Positions 1 through 8,352 of a stretch of DNA of 64,000 nt are shown piece after piece. A program made the translations under genes and the position numbers. This stretch comes from Candidatus Solirubrobacter pratensis (GTDB lineage: Bacteria; Actinomycetota; Thermoleophilia; Solirubrobacterales; Solirubrobacteraceae): positions 186,001-250,000 of the forward strand of contig NZ_AUEK01000008.1 of the NCBI RefSeq assembly GCF_000425945.1. Reading direction: 5' to 3'. Position 1 is the first letter of the stretch. Each line of letters opens with the position of its first letter. Below the pieces are notes generated by a model. The model was not told the origin of the DNA and did no database searches. It saw only the letters and a program-made list of their open reading frames with translations.

Positions 1-379
1 CCGGCCGCATCCGCACGGCGTGGGGCGCGCGCGTCATCGAGTCGAAGCCGCCCACGAGCACACACGCCGCCTCCTGCTCGCGCAGCATCGCCGCCGCCAG
101 CGCCACCGCGCTCATGCTCGCGAGGCAGACGTCGTTCAGCGTGATGCCGGGAACCGTCCGCCCCACGCCGCCCTGCAGCGCCGCCCGCCGCCCCGGGTTC
201 TGGCCGTTGGCCGCCTGCAGCACGTTGCCCATGGCGACGTAGTCGGGCTCGAGGCCGCCGGCCCGCGAGAGCGCGGCGGACACCGCGTGCGCGCCCAGCG
301 ACACCGGGTCGACCCCGGCCAGGGCGCCCTGGAAGCGGCCGATCGGCGTCCGGGCGCCCGCCACGAGCACCGCGGTCAT
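1..379 (-). CDS. Thiolase (acetyl-CoA acyltransferase), N-terminal part
   Basis: This is the amino-terminal 126 residues of a thiolase; the gene runs off the left edge. It opens with the family's LVAGARTPIGRFQGAL stretch. Around residues 81-90 it carries LNDVCLASMS, in which Cys85 is the expected acyl-accepting nucleophile. Thiolases cleave 3-ketoacyl-CoA or condense acetyl-CoA units in fatty-acid and related CoA pathways. The ATG overlaps the TGA of the upstream ATP-binding gene (ATGA), so the two are translationally coupled. The substrate cannot be told from this fragment. Confidence 0.9.
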   Translation of the reverse strand, partial: MTAVLVAGARTPIGRFQGALAGVDPVSLGAHAVSAALSRAGGLEPDYVAMGNVLQAANGQNPGRRAALQGGVGRTVPGITLNDVCLASMSAVALAAAMLREQEAACVLVGGFDSMTRAPHAVRMRP

Positions 380-840
380 GACGCGCTCGCGGCCGCCGCG
401 CGCAACGCCACGCGGAAGTGGATCCGGATCCGGGTGCCCCCGTCGTCGGGCCGCTCGATGTTCATCTCGTGCGCCACCGCGCCGATCACGGAAAGGCCGA
501 GCCCGAGCCCCGGGGAGTCGGGGTTCGGCTGCATGCCGCACCCGTAGTCGCGCACGACCACGACCAGCCCGTCCGCCCGCGCACAGGCCACGACGCGCAT
601 CTGCCCGGGCGCGCCGTCGCGGTACGCGTGCACGACCGCGTTGGTCGCCGCCTCGGTGATCGCGAGCGCCACGTCCCCCGCCGCGGCGAGCATGTGCCGC
701 TCCGCGAACGCAACCACCTCGTGGCGCACCTGCCCGATGGAGGTGGGGATCGCCGCGAGCCGCAGCTCGAGGCGTTCGAGTTCCGCGCGGGTCGACGTCT
801 GCCCAAAGATACCTACATGGGCGCCGCCAGCCAGCGCAAT
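376..840 (-). CDS. ATP-binding anti-sigma-type regulator (HATPase_c_2, RsbW/SpoIIAB-like)
   Basis: This is a single GHKL ATPase domain of the RsbW type, which usually phosphorylates a STAS anti-anti-sigma protein or holds a sigma factor. Visible motifs are the N box EAATNAVVHA, then DYGCGMQ, then the ATP-lid segment PGLGLGLSVIG. It lies directly after a DyP gene and overlaps the thiolase start (ATGA). The start is unclear: no ATG, GTG or TTG lies between the DyP stop and the first beta strand. The boundary given uses an ATT inside the DyP end (position 840). The next usable codon is a GTG about 220 bases further upstream, deep inside the DyP gene. Domain identity is firm; the start and partners are unknown. 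Confidence 0.75.
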   Translation of the reverse strand: MALAGGAHVGIFGQTSTRAELERLELRLAAIPTSIGQVRHEVVAFAERHMLAAAGDVALAITEAATNAVVHAYRDGAPGQMRVVACARADGLVVVVRDYGCGMQPNPDSPGLGLGLSVIGAVAHEMNIERPDDGGTRIRIHFRVALRAAAASAS

Positions 841-2192
841 GCCCGCAGACCGGGGCGGACGAGGTACTCGCCCCCGCGCACCGTCACGAAGTTCGGCAGC
901 CGCCCGAGCACCACGGGACGGGAGCCTTGGACGACCATGCGACCGCCGCCGTTCTGGTGGTAGCCGATGATCGGGTCGCGATCGTCGCCGACCCCGAACG
1001 GATCGCCGTCGTCCACCCAGCGCGACTGGATCACCTCGAACTGCCGCTCGATGTCCGCCTGGTAGCACTTGAAGATCAGCCCGCGGTCCACGCCGTCGTC
1101 CTCGACGGCGCCGTCCGGCAGCGGCGGCCCATAGGCGCGACCGCGGCGGATGATCCGGTGGCGGTCCGAGAGCTTGCCGCCGAAGAACCCGTCGTGGTCG
1201 CGTGGGTTCGCCCGCCGCACGTGGGCGCCGACCGGGCACGCCATGCCGGCCGGATCGTCGCAGTAGCGGAAGTCGTTCACGCGCTGCGGGTCGCCGGCGA
1301 TCGCCGGGTCCGGGCCGTGCGGGGACGCGACCAGCGGCGTCCCGTCCTGCCAGCGCCCGACCATCTTGGCCGCGAGCCGCGCCGGATCCTCGCCCGGGAA
1401 CGAGCCGAGATACGTCCGCAACCGCTCCGGATGCATCCGCATCTTGCGGTAGACGACGAACGTCGAGTGCCGGTCGAACGGCGGCGCCGGGGCGATCGGG
1501 AAGCCGCCGTCCTGGTCGCGGCAGCCGAGCACGAACTCACCCGCGGCCAGCGAGCGCCAGCCGCCGCCCTCGTTCGGCAGCCCGTCGCCGGGCCGCGGCT
1601 CGGCGCCCGAGCCCTCGATCGCCGGCTGGGCGATCCCGTCCTTGAAGCCGAAGTGGTCGTGCCCCTCGGGCAGGACCTTCGACCGCTGCTCGTGCACGAC
1701 CTCGACGGCGCCGCCGGCCGCGTCCAGCGACTCCTGCAGCCGCGCGCGCGCCCGCTCCAGCGCCGCGTCGTCGATGCCGTAGAGCGAGACGAGCACGTGC
1801 GCGTCGCCGGTTCCGAGACCCGGCTCCCAGCGCGAGGGCGCGCTGTCGCCGCGGTCCCCCAGCAGGTCGGCGCGTGCCGCCATGCCGTCGCGGAAGTCCT
1901 CCGGGAACGTGGCCAGCATCGGCGCCGGCACGCCGAGCGCCGCCAGGCCGGCGAACGTGAACGCGAGGTTGAGCGTGTCCGGCGGCATCTCGTCCCACGG
2001 CTCGGCGGACGTCACCCCGGGCATGAGCCCGTGCAGCCATGCCCGGCCCAGCACGGCGTCCGCGACGCGCACGAAGACGTACGCGCCGGACTCGTGCGTG
2101 TAGCCGCGCAGCAGGTTGCCCTGCAGATCCTCCACGTCGATGCCCGTCCGCGAGCGCTGCCGCCGCGGGAGCAGATCCGGTCGAGCGCGCAT
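813..2192 (-). CDS. DyP-type heme peroxidase 1 (module 1)
   Basis: This is a 459-residue dye-decolorizing-type peroxidase without a signal peptide. It has the DLQGN motif near residues 22-26 typical of the larger DyP classes. The distal GFKDG motif is at 182-186 (catalytic Asp185), and the segment CPVGAHVRRANPRD around 319-332 holds the proximal heme ligand His324. DyPs use H2O2 to oxidise aromatic or hydrophobic substrates and sometimes act as peroxygenases. The ATG shares its A with the TGA of the upstream gene (TGATG), so it is the last member of a coupled A-B-DyP trio. No encapsulin gene or obvious C-terminal cargo tail is seen. The physiological substrate is unknown. Confidence 0.93.
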   Translation of the reverse strand: MRARPDLLPRRQRSRTGIDVEDLQGNLLRGYTHESGAYVFVRVADAVLGRAWLHGLMPGVTSAEPWDEMPPDTLNLAFTFAGLAALGVPAPMLATFPEDFRDGMAARADLLGDRGDSAPSRWEPGLGTGDAHVLVSLYGIDDAALERARARLQESLDAAGGAVEVVHEQRSKVLPEGHDHFGFKDGIAQPAIEGSGAEPRPGDGLPNEGGGWRSLAAGEFVLGCRDQDGGFPIAPAPPFDRHSTFVVYRKMRMHPERLRTYLGSFPGEDPARLAAKMVGRWQDGTPLVASPHGPDPAIAGDPQRVNDFRYCDDPAGMACPVGAHVRRANPRDHDGFFGGKLSDRHRIIRRGRAYGPPLPDGAVEDDGVDRGLIFKCYQADIERQFEVIQSRWVDDGDPFGVGDDRDPIIGYHQNGGGRMVVQGSRPVVLGRLPNFVTVRGGEYLVRPGLRALRWLAAPM

Positions 2193-2767
2193 CACGGACG
2201 CATCAACGCCCGGAAGGCGGCCTGCAGCTCGGCATCGCTCATGTTGCGCTCGTTCTCCACGAGTTCGCCGAAGCCTGTCTGCACGCGCAGCGCCTCCTGC
2301 ACCTCCTGGACCTTCTTGAACGGCCACGGCGTCAGCAGGTACCCGTTGTCCTTGCGGTGCGTCGTGACCCAGGCGGCGAACGCCGCCGGGTCCGCCGTCC
2401 CCGGGAAGCCCACGCAGTGGCCGAAGATCGCGTCGGCCTCCTCGCGGACCTGGACCGCGAGGTCGCGCAGCAGCGGCTCCAGCTCGCCGTCGTGGCTCGT
2501 CGTGAAGATCAGGTAGGACTGGTCGAGCGATTCGGGCACCTGCGGCGGTCCTTGGTAGACGAGGTCACGGATCACGTGCAGGCGGGAGAAGTGCAGCTGC
2601 GGCAGCCGCTTCAGCGGCGAGTCCAGCGGATCGAGCGAGGCGAGGTGCGCCTCCAGCGCGTCCTCGTGCCCGGGCAAGATCGGGATCAGCGACGTCAGCC
2701 CGTACGCGCTGCCGTACTTGTTCGGATCGAGCTGGGTGACCAGCTTGAGCGTGTCGCGCAGGCCCAT
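2192..2767 (-). CDS. Module protein B1 (unknown function, paired with DyP)
   Basis: This 191-residue soluble protein belongs to no family I can name. It is clearly paralogous to the protein encoded at 11451-11993. Shared features are an N-terminal YGLT segment, PL-RL-QLH-SR, a strand FTTSHDG (FTSSFDG in the paralog), and FGHCVGFPG (WGHCTGYPG in the paralog) followed by AAF-AW. It also resembles the neighbouring A proteins in its second half, so the A and B families probably share one fold, perhaps a duplicated ferredoxin-like fold. It overlaps the preceding and following genes by TGATG, giving strict A-B-DyP coupling. A role as accessory or substrate-binding partner of the peroxidase is inferred. 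Confidence 0.7.
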   Translation of the reverse strand: MGLRDTLKLVTQLDPNKYGSAYGLTSLIPILPGHEDALEAHLASLDPLDSPLKRLPQLHFSRLHVIRDLVYQGPPQVPESLDQSYLIFTTSHDGELEPLLRDLAVQVREEADAIFGHCVGFPGTADPAAFAAWVTTHRKDNGYLLTPWPFKKVQEVQEALRVQTGFGELVENERNMSDAELQAAFRALMRP

Positions 2768-3363
2768 CAGAGATGCAGCTGGAGGTCGGCGACGGCGGCG
2801 TCGAACGCCGTCCGGAACTCGGCCGGGCTCATGCTGCCGGCCGCCTGCTCGAGCTCGCGCAGGCGCTCATGGGCTTCGAGCGCCGCCATCGTCATCTTCA
2901 CGCTCGCTTGCGGATACGCGGAGTGGTAGTGGCCGCCCTCGAGGCTGTTCATCGCGATCCAGCGCTTCAGCGGCTCGGCCGGCGGCGGCCCCGGGAACGC
3001 GAAGCCGCGGCCCCAGATGACGCGGATGTCCTTCGGGATCACATACGCGAATGCGTCGATGTACTGCCGCCACGGGATGTCGAAGTTGCTCTCGAACAGG
3101 AGGTAGGAGTACTTCTTCTTCTCGTTCGGGGCGAACTCGCGGAAGATCGCCCAGCGCACGTAGTAGATGAACTTGAACTGCAGGCTGTGATCGCGGAAGT
3201 ACGTGTGGTAGCGCGCACTGCGCATCACGAGCCACAGGAACGGGACCCAGAACGGACGGATCGGCGTCAACAGGGTGAGGGCGCGGGCGCGGCCCGCGAC
3301 GTTGCCGCCGTGCGGCTTCGCGGCGGGGGCCTCGGTGGGTGCGGGCGCGGTTTCGACTGCCAT
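2767..3363 (-). CDS. Module protein A1 (unknown function, paired with DyP)
   Basis: This is a 198-residue protein with an Ala/Pro-rich N-terminus, a hydrophobic stretch near residues 28-50, then a conserved core: LQFKFIYYVRW, LLFESNFD, W-YIDAFAY-IPKDIR, WGRG-FP-PPPAEPLK and SAYPQAS. It is strongly similar to the product of 10858-11451. No catalytic family is recognised. It is first in the A1-B1-DyP1 operon. The ATG has no Shine-Dalgarno but has TAGCTT eight bases upstream (3377-3372 on the minus strand), consistent with a leaderless transcript. The hydrophobic segment may tether it to the membrane. Confidence 0.7.
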   Translation of the reverse strand: MAVETAPAPTEAPAAKPHGGNVAGRARALTLLTPIRPFWVPFLWLVMRSARYHTYFRDHSLQFKFIYYVRWAIFREFAPNEKKKYSYLLFESNFDIPWRQYIDAFAYVIPKDIRVIWGRGFAFPGPPPAEPLKRWIAMNSLEGGHYHSAYPQASVKMTMAALEAHERLRELEQAAGSMSPAEFRTAFDAAVADLQLHL

Positions 3364-3371
3364 CGCGTGCC

Positions 3372-3444
3372 AAGCTAGTGCGGCGTGACGCGGCCCGTCA
3401 AGCGCGGTGACCCCCTTTCCCTGGCCGGTCGAGTCCTGTACGTT
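3372..3444. promoter_or_regulatory. Divergent leaderless promoters for A1-B1-DyP1 and P450-1
   Basis: The 88-base gap between two divergent genes holds a -10-like hexamer for each. TAGCTT on the minus strand (3377-3372) ends eight bases before the A1 ATG. TACGTT on the plus strand (3439-3444) ends seven bases before the P450 ATG. Neither gene has a Shine-Dalgarno. No clear -35 is seen. Promoter function is inferred from the recurrent pattern in this window. Confidence 0.45.
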
Positions 3445-3451
3445 CGCCGCG

Positions 3452-4822
3452 ATGAGCACGAGCACCATGCCCGCGGATGCCGCGGCCTCCAAGTCCGCTC
3501 CTCCGTCCGGCCGCTCGCGCGACAACGGCGTGATCGAGCTCGTCCGGTTCCTCTCGAACCCGTTGACGTACCTCGACGCCCTCCGCGAGGACGGGCGCGA
3601 CGTCGTCCCGTTCAAGCTCGGCAACCTTCCGGCGCACCTCGTCACCAAGCCCGAGTACCTCAAGCTCGCGATGTTCAATGAGGACTGGCCGCCGATCTCG
3701 CGCGGGCGCCTCATGGGCCTGTCGAAGTGGTACACGGAGGGGCTCTTCCTCTCCTACGGTCCGGAGCACCATCGTCAGCGCGACGACCTCTGGAAGCCGC
3801 TCTTCAACGACCCGCTGATCACCGACATCGCGGTCGAGCGCACGCGCAAGAAGGCCGACTCGTGGGTCGAGGGCCGGCCGATCGAGCTGTACAAGGAGCT
3901 GCGGTCGCACTGCTGGGCGATCGACTGGCAGGCCCTGACCGGCACCGATCTCGACGCGGCGCCGGACATCCTGGAGGCGCTCGGGCTCGGCGTCGAGGCG
4001 CTGGCCTGGCTCGTGCTTCCGTTCGGCCCGGCGCGCTGGAACTGGCCGCTCCCGCAGAGCAAGAAGACGCGCGAGGCCAAGCGCAAGCTGGACTCGGTGA
4101 TCGCGCTGATGATCGCCGAGCGCCGCTCGCGCATCGGCGCCGACGGCTCCGGTCCGGTTCCCGGGGAGGACTTCCTCACCCAGCTCGTGCGGCTCGCCGA
4201 CGCCGACGGCTCGATCACCTCCGACGAGCAGGTCCGCGCGACGTTCAAGATGTGGTTCGGCGCCGACCAGCTGCACGCGCTGTTCACCTGGACGCTGTGG
4301 CTGCTGTCGCAGAACCCCGAGGTCGAGACGCGCTGGCACGCCGAGCTGGACTCCGTGCTGGGCGACCGCCCGGTGACCGTGGACGACATGCGCTCGCTGC
4401 CGTACACGATCAAGATCCTGCACGAGTCGATGCGCGTCTACCCGCCGGTGTGGGGCTTCTTCCGGATGATGACCGAGGACTATCGCCTCGGCGACACGGT
4501 GATCCCGAAGGGCCACCTGATGGGCATGAGCCCGTGGGCGACGCACCGCGACCCGCGCTACTGGCCCGACCCCGAGCGCTTCGACCCGGAGCGCTGGTCG
4601 GAGGGCGCCGAGCGTCCGCCGGAGCTCTCCTACTTCCCGTTCAGCGCCGGCCCGTACGAGTGCCACGGCCGCGGGCTGGCGATGAAGGAGGCGGTCCTGA
4701 TCCTCGCCACGCTCGGCCAGCGCTGGGCCTACCGCCCCGCCGGCCCGGAGCCCAAGCCGTCCGCGACGTGGGCGACCGAGCCGAAGAAGGGCGCCCTGAT
4801 GAAGCCGGTCCCACGCGTTTGA
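3452..4822 (+). CDS. Cytochrome P450 (P450-1) with non-canonical I-helix
   Basis: This is a 456-residue soluble P450. Landmarks are the C-helix HHRQRDDLW (106-114), the ExxR motif ESMR (Glu325, Arg328) and the heme loop FSAGPYECHG with the thiolate ligand Cys404. The I-helix, normally (A/G)Gx(D/E)TT, reads FGADQLHALFTW near 269-280. The conserved acid is kept, but the oxygen-activating threonine is replaced by Gln. The second P450, 4819-6051, overlaps its stop (TTGA) and is a close paralog. Altered I-helices occur in P450s with unusual chemistry such as peroxygenation, so H2O2-shunt or rearrangement activity is possible. The substrate is unknown; the locus suggests a lipophilic one. Confidence 0.92.
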   Translation: MSTSTMPADAAASKSAPPSGRSRDNGVIELVRFLSNPLTYLDALREDGRDVVPFKLGNLPAHLVTKPEYLKLAMFNEDWPPISRGRLMGLSKWYTEGLFLSYGPEHHRQRDDLWKPLFNDPLITDIAVERTRKKADSWVEGRPIELYKELRSHCWAIDWQALTGTDLDAAPDILEALGLGVEALAWLVLPFGPARWNWPLPQSKKTREAKRKLDSVIALMIAERRSRIGADGSGPVPGEDFLTQLVRLADADGSITSDEQVRATFKMWFGADQLHALFTWTLWLLSQNPEVETRWHAELDSVLGDRPVTVDDMRSLPYTIKILHESMRVYPPVWGFFRMMTEDYRLGDTVIPKGHLMGMSPWATHRDPRYWPDPERFDPERWSEGAERPPELSYFPFSAGPYECHGRGLAMKEAVLILATLGQRWAYRPAGPEPKPSATWATEPKKGALMKPVPRV

Positions 4823-6051
4823 GCGCGGTGGCGGCGCCGGCCGGGGCGCGGCGTCGCGGCGCGGTCCAGCTCGCACGCTTCGGAGCCGACCCGCTCGCCT
4901 ACCTGGACGGCGCCCGGGCGCTCGAGGGGGACGTCCTCTCGACGCGGCTGGGCAGCAAGACCGTGCATCTGGTGCGGCGCCCGGAGCTGATCCACGCCGC
5001 GCTGGTCGACGAGGACTGGCCGCCGTTCTCGCGCGGGCGCCTGATGGCGCTCGACAAGTGGTACTCGGGCGGCCTGATCCTGACCGAGGGCGCCGAGCAC
5101 CACCGCCAGCGCGACACGCTGTGGAAGCCGCTGCTCGAGGATCCGCGCACGCTCGAGGTCGCGCGTGAGCGCACGGAGCGCTGGGCGGGCGAGATCGAGG
5201 GCACCATCGTCGAGCTCTTCTCCGCGTCGCGCGCGCACGTGTGGGGGATCGACTGGGCGGCGCTCACCGGCGAGGAGCTCACGCCCGAGCTGCTGCGCGC
5301 GCAGGAGGCGGGAGTCGCCGCGCTCGTCTGGCTGCTCGGCCCGTTCGGCCCGCGCCGCTGGAGCACGCCGGCCGGCGCCCGCACGCGCGCGGCGCGGCGC
5401 CGGCTGGACGCGGCGATCGACGTGGCGATCGCGGCGCGGCGGGCGCAGCCGGCCGGCGATCTCCTCAGCCGGCTCGTCGCACTCGAGCCGGACGATCAGA
5501 CCGTGCAGGCCACCGTCAAGCAGTGGCTCGGCGCCGACCAGCTGATGGGCATCTTCACCTGGGGCCTGCACCTGCTGGCGCGCCACCCGGAGATCGAAGC
5601 GCGCTGGCACGCATCGCTCGACGCGGGCGACACCGGCTACACGGTCCGCGTGATCAAGGAGACGCTGCGGCTGTTCCCGCCGGTCTGGAGCTTCTTCCGC
5701 GAGGTCACCGCGGACTACCGGCTCGGCGACCACGTGATCCCGGAGGGCGACCTGCTGGTCCTCAGCCCGTACTTCACCCATCGCGACGAGACCGTCTGGG
5801 AGGAGCCGCTGCGGTTCGATCCCGATCGCTGGGACGTCCGCCCCGCGCCCGGCGCCTACTTCCCGTTCTCGGCCGGCCCCTACGAGTGCCACGCGCACGA
5901 CCTGGCGATGCGCGAGGCCGTCCTGATCCTCACCACGCTCGGGCGCCGGCTCCGCTTCAAGCCGATGCGCGAGGACCCGCCCCGGCCGCTGGCGACCGGG
6001 GCGATCGTCCCCAAGGGCGGGCTGCGGATGCGGGTCCTACCGCGCGGCTAG
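4819..6051 (+). CDS. Cytochrome P450 (P450-2), shorter paralog of P450-1
   Basis: This is a 410-residue P450 starting at a TTG that overlaps the upstream TGA (TTGA); a GTG at 4828 is an alternative. It lacks about 25 N-terminal residues of its neighbour but aligns along its whole length. Motifs are HHRQRDTLWKPL (94-105), GADQL at 238-242 in the I-helix (Thr again replaced by Gln), ETLR for ExxR (281-284), and FSAGPYECHA with Cys357. The residue two after the heme Cys is Ala359 instead of the usual Gly. It appears to be a tandem duplicate. The two enzymes could act in sequence on one compound. Its 3' end overlaps the converging MMPL gene by 15 bases. Confidence 0.9.
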   Translation: MSAVAAPAGARRRGAVQLARFGADPLAYLDGARALEGDVLSTRLGSKTVHLVRRPELIHAALVDEDWPPFSRGRLMALDKWYSGGLILTEGAEHHRQRDTLWKPLLEDPRTLEVARERTERWAGEIEGTIVELFSASRAHVWGIDWAALTGEELTPELLRAQEAGVAALVWLLGPFGPRRWSTPAGARTRAARRRLDAAIDVAIAARRAQPAGDLLSRLVALEPDDQTVQATVKQWLGADQLMGIFTWGLHLLARHPEIEARWHASLDAGDTGYTVRVIKETLRLFPPVWSFFREVTADYRLGDHVIPEGDLLVLSPYFTHRDETVWEEPLRFDPDRWDVRPAPGAYFPFSAGPYECHAHDLAMREAVLILTTLGRRLRFKPMREDPPRPLATGAIVPKGGLRMRVLPRG

Positions 6052-8259
6052 CGCGGGCTCGGTCGGCTCGGCGGGCGGCGCCTTCGGGCCCGAGGACTCG
6101 AAGTCCACGTCGGGCAGGATGCGGTCCAGGCTCTTCGGCAGCCACCAGTTCCACTTGCCCATCAGCTCCATCGTCGAGGGCACGAGGATCAGGCGCACGA
6201 CCGTCGCGTCGAGGAAGATCGCCACGGCCAGGCCGACGCCGATCTCCTTCACCTGCGGCAGGCCCGCCGCCGCGAAGATCAGGAACACCAGGACCATGAT
6301 GATGGCGGCGCTGGAGATCGTCTTCGCCGAGTCCGACAGGCCGCCGGCGACCGCCGCCCGGTTGTCGCCGGTCTCGTTGTAGCGCTCCTTGATGCGGCTG
6401 AGCAGGAACACCTCGTAGTCCATCGAGAGGCCGAAGACGATCGCGAGGATCAGCGGCGGCGTGAGCGAGTTGACGTAGCCGAGGTGGTCGAAGTTGATCA
6501 GCGAGTCGATCCAGCCGTACTGGAAGACCACGACCAGCACGCCATAGGCCGCGCCGACCGACAGCAGATTCATCACGACCGCCTTCAGCGGCAGGATGAC
6601 CGACCGCATCAACACGAGCAGCACCAGGTAGCTGAAGATCATCACGAACAGGGCGACCTTCCACAGCGAGCCGGAGATCAGGTCCGTGAAGTCGTGGTCC
6701 TGCGCCGCGGCGCCGCCGACATTGACCGTCGCGCCCGTGAGCGCCGACGACGGGCCGCCCGCACCGCGGATCGTCTGCACGAGCGCGAACGTCTGATCGC
6801 TCTCCGGCGGGTTGGCCGACGTCACCTCGAGCAGCACGAGATGCCCGTCGCGCGAGACAACCGGCTTCGCGACGCCGTCCTGCGCGACGCCCGGCAGCTT
6901 CTGGATCGCGGCGGCGAACTGATCCACCTGTGCGGAGTCGACCCGCTTGTCGCCGAAGTCGGCGACGACCTGCACCGGCCCGCCCGCGCCCGGGCCCGCG
7001 GCCTGGGCGGCGAGCTGGATGCCCTGCGCCGTCTCGAAGTTCGACGGCAGCTGCGCCGTCGCGCCGGTGCCCCACTTCAGCGACAGCGCCGGGATCGCGA
7101 TGACGAGCATGAGCACCGTGGCGGCGGTGGCATAGAGCACCGGCCGGTCCATCAGCCGATTGGTCCAGCGCGTCCAGAACGGGTCGACGCCTTCGCGCGG
7201 CGGCCGGCTGAGCTTCGCGACGACCTTGCCGATCACCTTGCCAGGCTCGTACGCGCGGTGGCCGAGCGTCTTGATCAGCGCCGGCAGCAGCGTGACGGCG
7301 GCGAGGATGGCGATCGCGACGACGACGATCGCGCCGATCGCCATCGAGTGCATCGTCTTGGAGTTGATCAGGAACAGGCCGGCGAGCGCGATGATCACGG
7401 TCACGCCGGAGAAGGCCACGGCGAGTCCGGAGGTGCGCATCGCGGTCTGGCGCGCCTCGTCCTCGGACGCCCCCCGGCGGATCTCCTCACGGTATCTCGA
7501 CAGCACGAACAGCGAGTAGTCGACCGCCACGCCGATGCCGAGCATCGAGGCGATGTTGGTGACGAAGATCGACATCTGGAGCGCCTGCGAGAGGAAGAAG
7601 ACGACCGCGCCGGTGACCGCCACGGCGACGAAGCCGAGGCTGAGCGGCAGCAGCGCCGCGGCGACGCTGCCGAAGATCAGCAGCAGCACGATGAAGACGA
7701 TCGGGAAGCCGATGAACTCGGCGCTCTCGAGGTCCTTCTTGGAGAGGTCTTGCATGCCCGCCCACAGCGCCTGCTGGCCCACGAGGTGGATCGGCACCGC
7801 GGCGTCTCCGCCGTCCAGGATGCCGGCGTTCTTGCGGATCTCCGCCGCGGCGTCGGCGGTCGTGTCGGCCGAGCCGGTCACCTTCAGCGCCATCAGGACG
7901 ATCGGCTGGTCGGAGGCCGCGCGCGCGGCCTGCACGTTCTGGTCCACCACGGCCACGCCGTCGACGCCCTTGGTGCCGTCGACCGCCTTGGTGATCGCCG
8001 CGTCCAGCGCCGCCTTGTCCTGCGCCTTGTTGTTGAAGACGAAGACCAGCTTCTCGGACTCGACGCCGGGGAACTGCTTGATCGAGTCGGCCACGAACGT
8101 CGACTGGGACCCCGGCACCTCGAACCCGCCCGCGGTCAGGTGCTTCGTCTGCATCGCGAAGAACGGGAGCGAGACCACCAACAGGACGATCCATGCGCCC
8201 AGGACGAATCGGCGGCGGCGCGAGATGAAGCTCCCGAGCCGGTCCATGGCTGCTTGCAT
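6037..8259 (-). CDS. MMPL/RND-family membrane transporter
   Basis: This is a 740-residue membrane protein of the MMPL (RND-like) family. It has an N-terminal helix near residues 20-40, a long outer loop, and a block of helices with GIGVAVDYSLFVLSRYREE. A second half repeats this plan, ending with FGLSMDYEVFLLSRIKERY. The paired Asp-Tyr motifs are typical proton-relay positions. Such proteins export lipids or other hydrophobic molecules. The ATG at 8259 was chosen because TACAAA lies six bases upstream (leaderless pattern); ATG 8247 is an alternative. Its place between the P450s and the hydrolase suggests it moves the locus's product or substrate. Confidence 0.9.
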   Translation of the reverse strand: MQAAMDRLGSFISRRRRFVLGAWIVLLVVSLPFFAMQTKHLTAGGFEVPGSQSTFVADSIKQFPGVESEKLVFVFNNKAQDKAALDAAITKAVDGTKGVDGVAVVDQNVQAARAASDQPIVLMALKVTGSADTTADAAAEIRKNAGILDGGDAAVPIHLVGQQALWAGMQDLSKKDLESAEFIGFPIVFIVLLLIFGSVAAALLPLSLGFVAVAVTGAVVFFLSQALQMSIFVTNIASMLGIGVAVDYSLFVLSRYREEIRRGASEDEARQTAMRTSGLAVAFSGVTVIIALAGLFLINSKTMHSMAIGAIVVVAIAILAAVTLLPALIKTLGHRAYEPGKVIGKVVAKLSRPPREGVDPFWTRWTNRLMDRPVLYATAATVLMLVIAIPALSLKWGTGATAQLPSNFETAQGIQLAAQAAGPGAGGPVQVVADFGDKRVDSAQVDQFAAAIQKLPGVAQDGVAKPVVSRDGHLVLLEVTSANPPESDQTFALVQTIRGAGGPSSALTGATVNVGGAAAQDHDFTDLISGSLWKVALFVMIFSYLVLLVLMRSVILPLKAVVMNLLSVGAAYGVLVVVFQYGWIDSLINFDHLGYVNSLTPPLILAIVFGLSMDYEVFLLSRIKERYNETGDNRAAVAGGLSDSAKTISSAAIIMVLVFLIFAAAGLPQVKEIGVGLAVAIFLDATVVRLILVPSTMELMGKWNWWLPKSLDRILPDVDFESSGPKAPPAEPTEPALAAR

Positions 8260-8316
8260 CCCCGCTTTGTAACCGAGAAGCGGAGGCCCGTGGGATTTTC
8301 TCCTGCCCTTTCGGCC

Positions 8317-8346
8317 TTGCAATCCTGACCGAACCGGGGATAGAAC
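8317..8346 (+). promoter_or_regulatory. Predicted leaderless promoter of the 8353-13384 operon
   Basis: TTGCAA (8317-8322) and TAGAAC (8341-8346) are separated by 18 bases. The -10 ends six bases before the ATG at 8353, so the transcript would begin at or next to the start codon. No Shine-Dalgarno is present. Confidence 0.45.
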
Positions 8347-8352
8347 AGCGCG

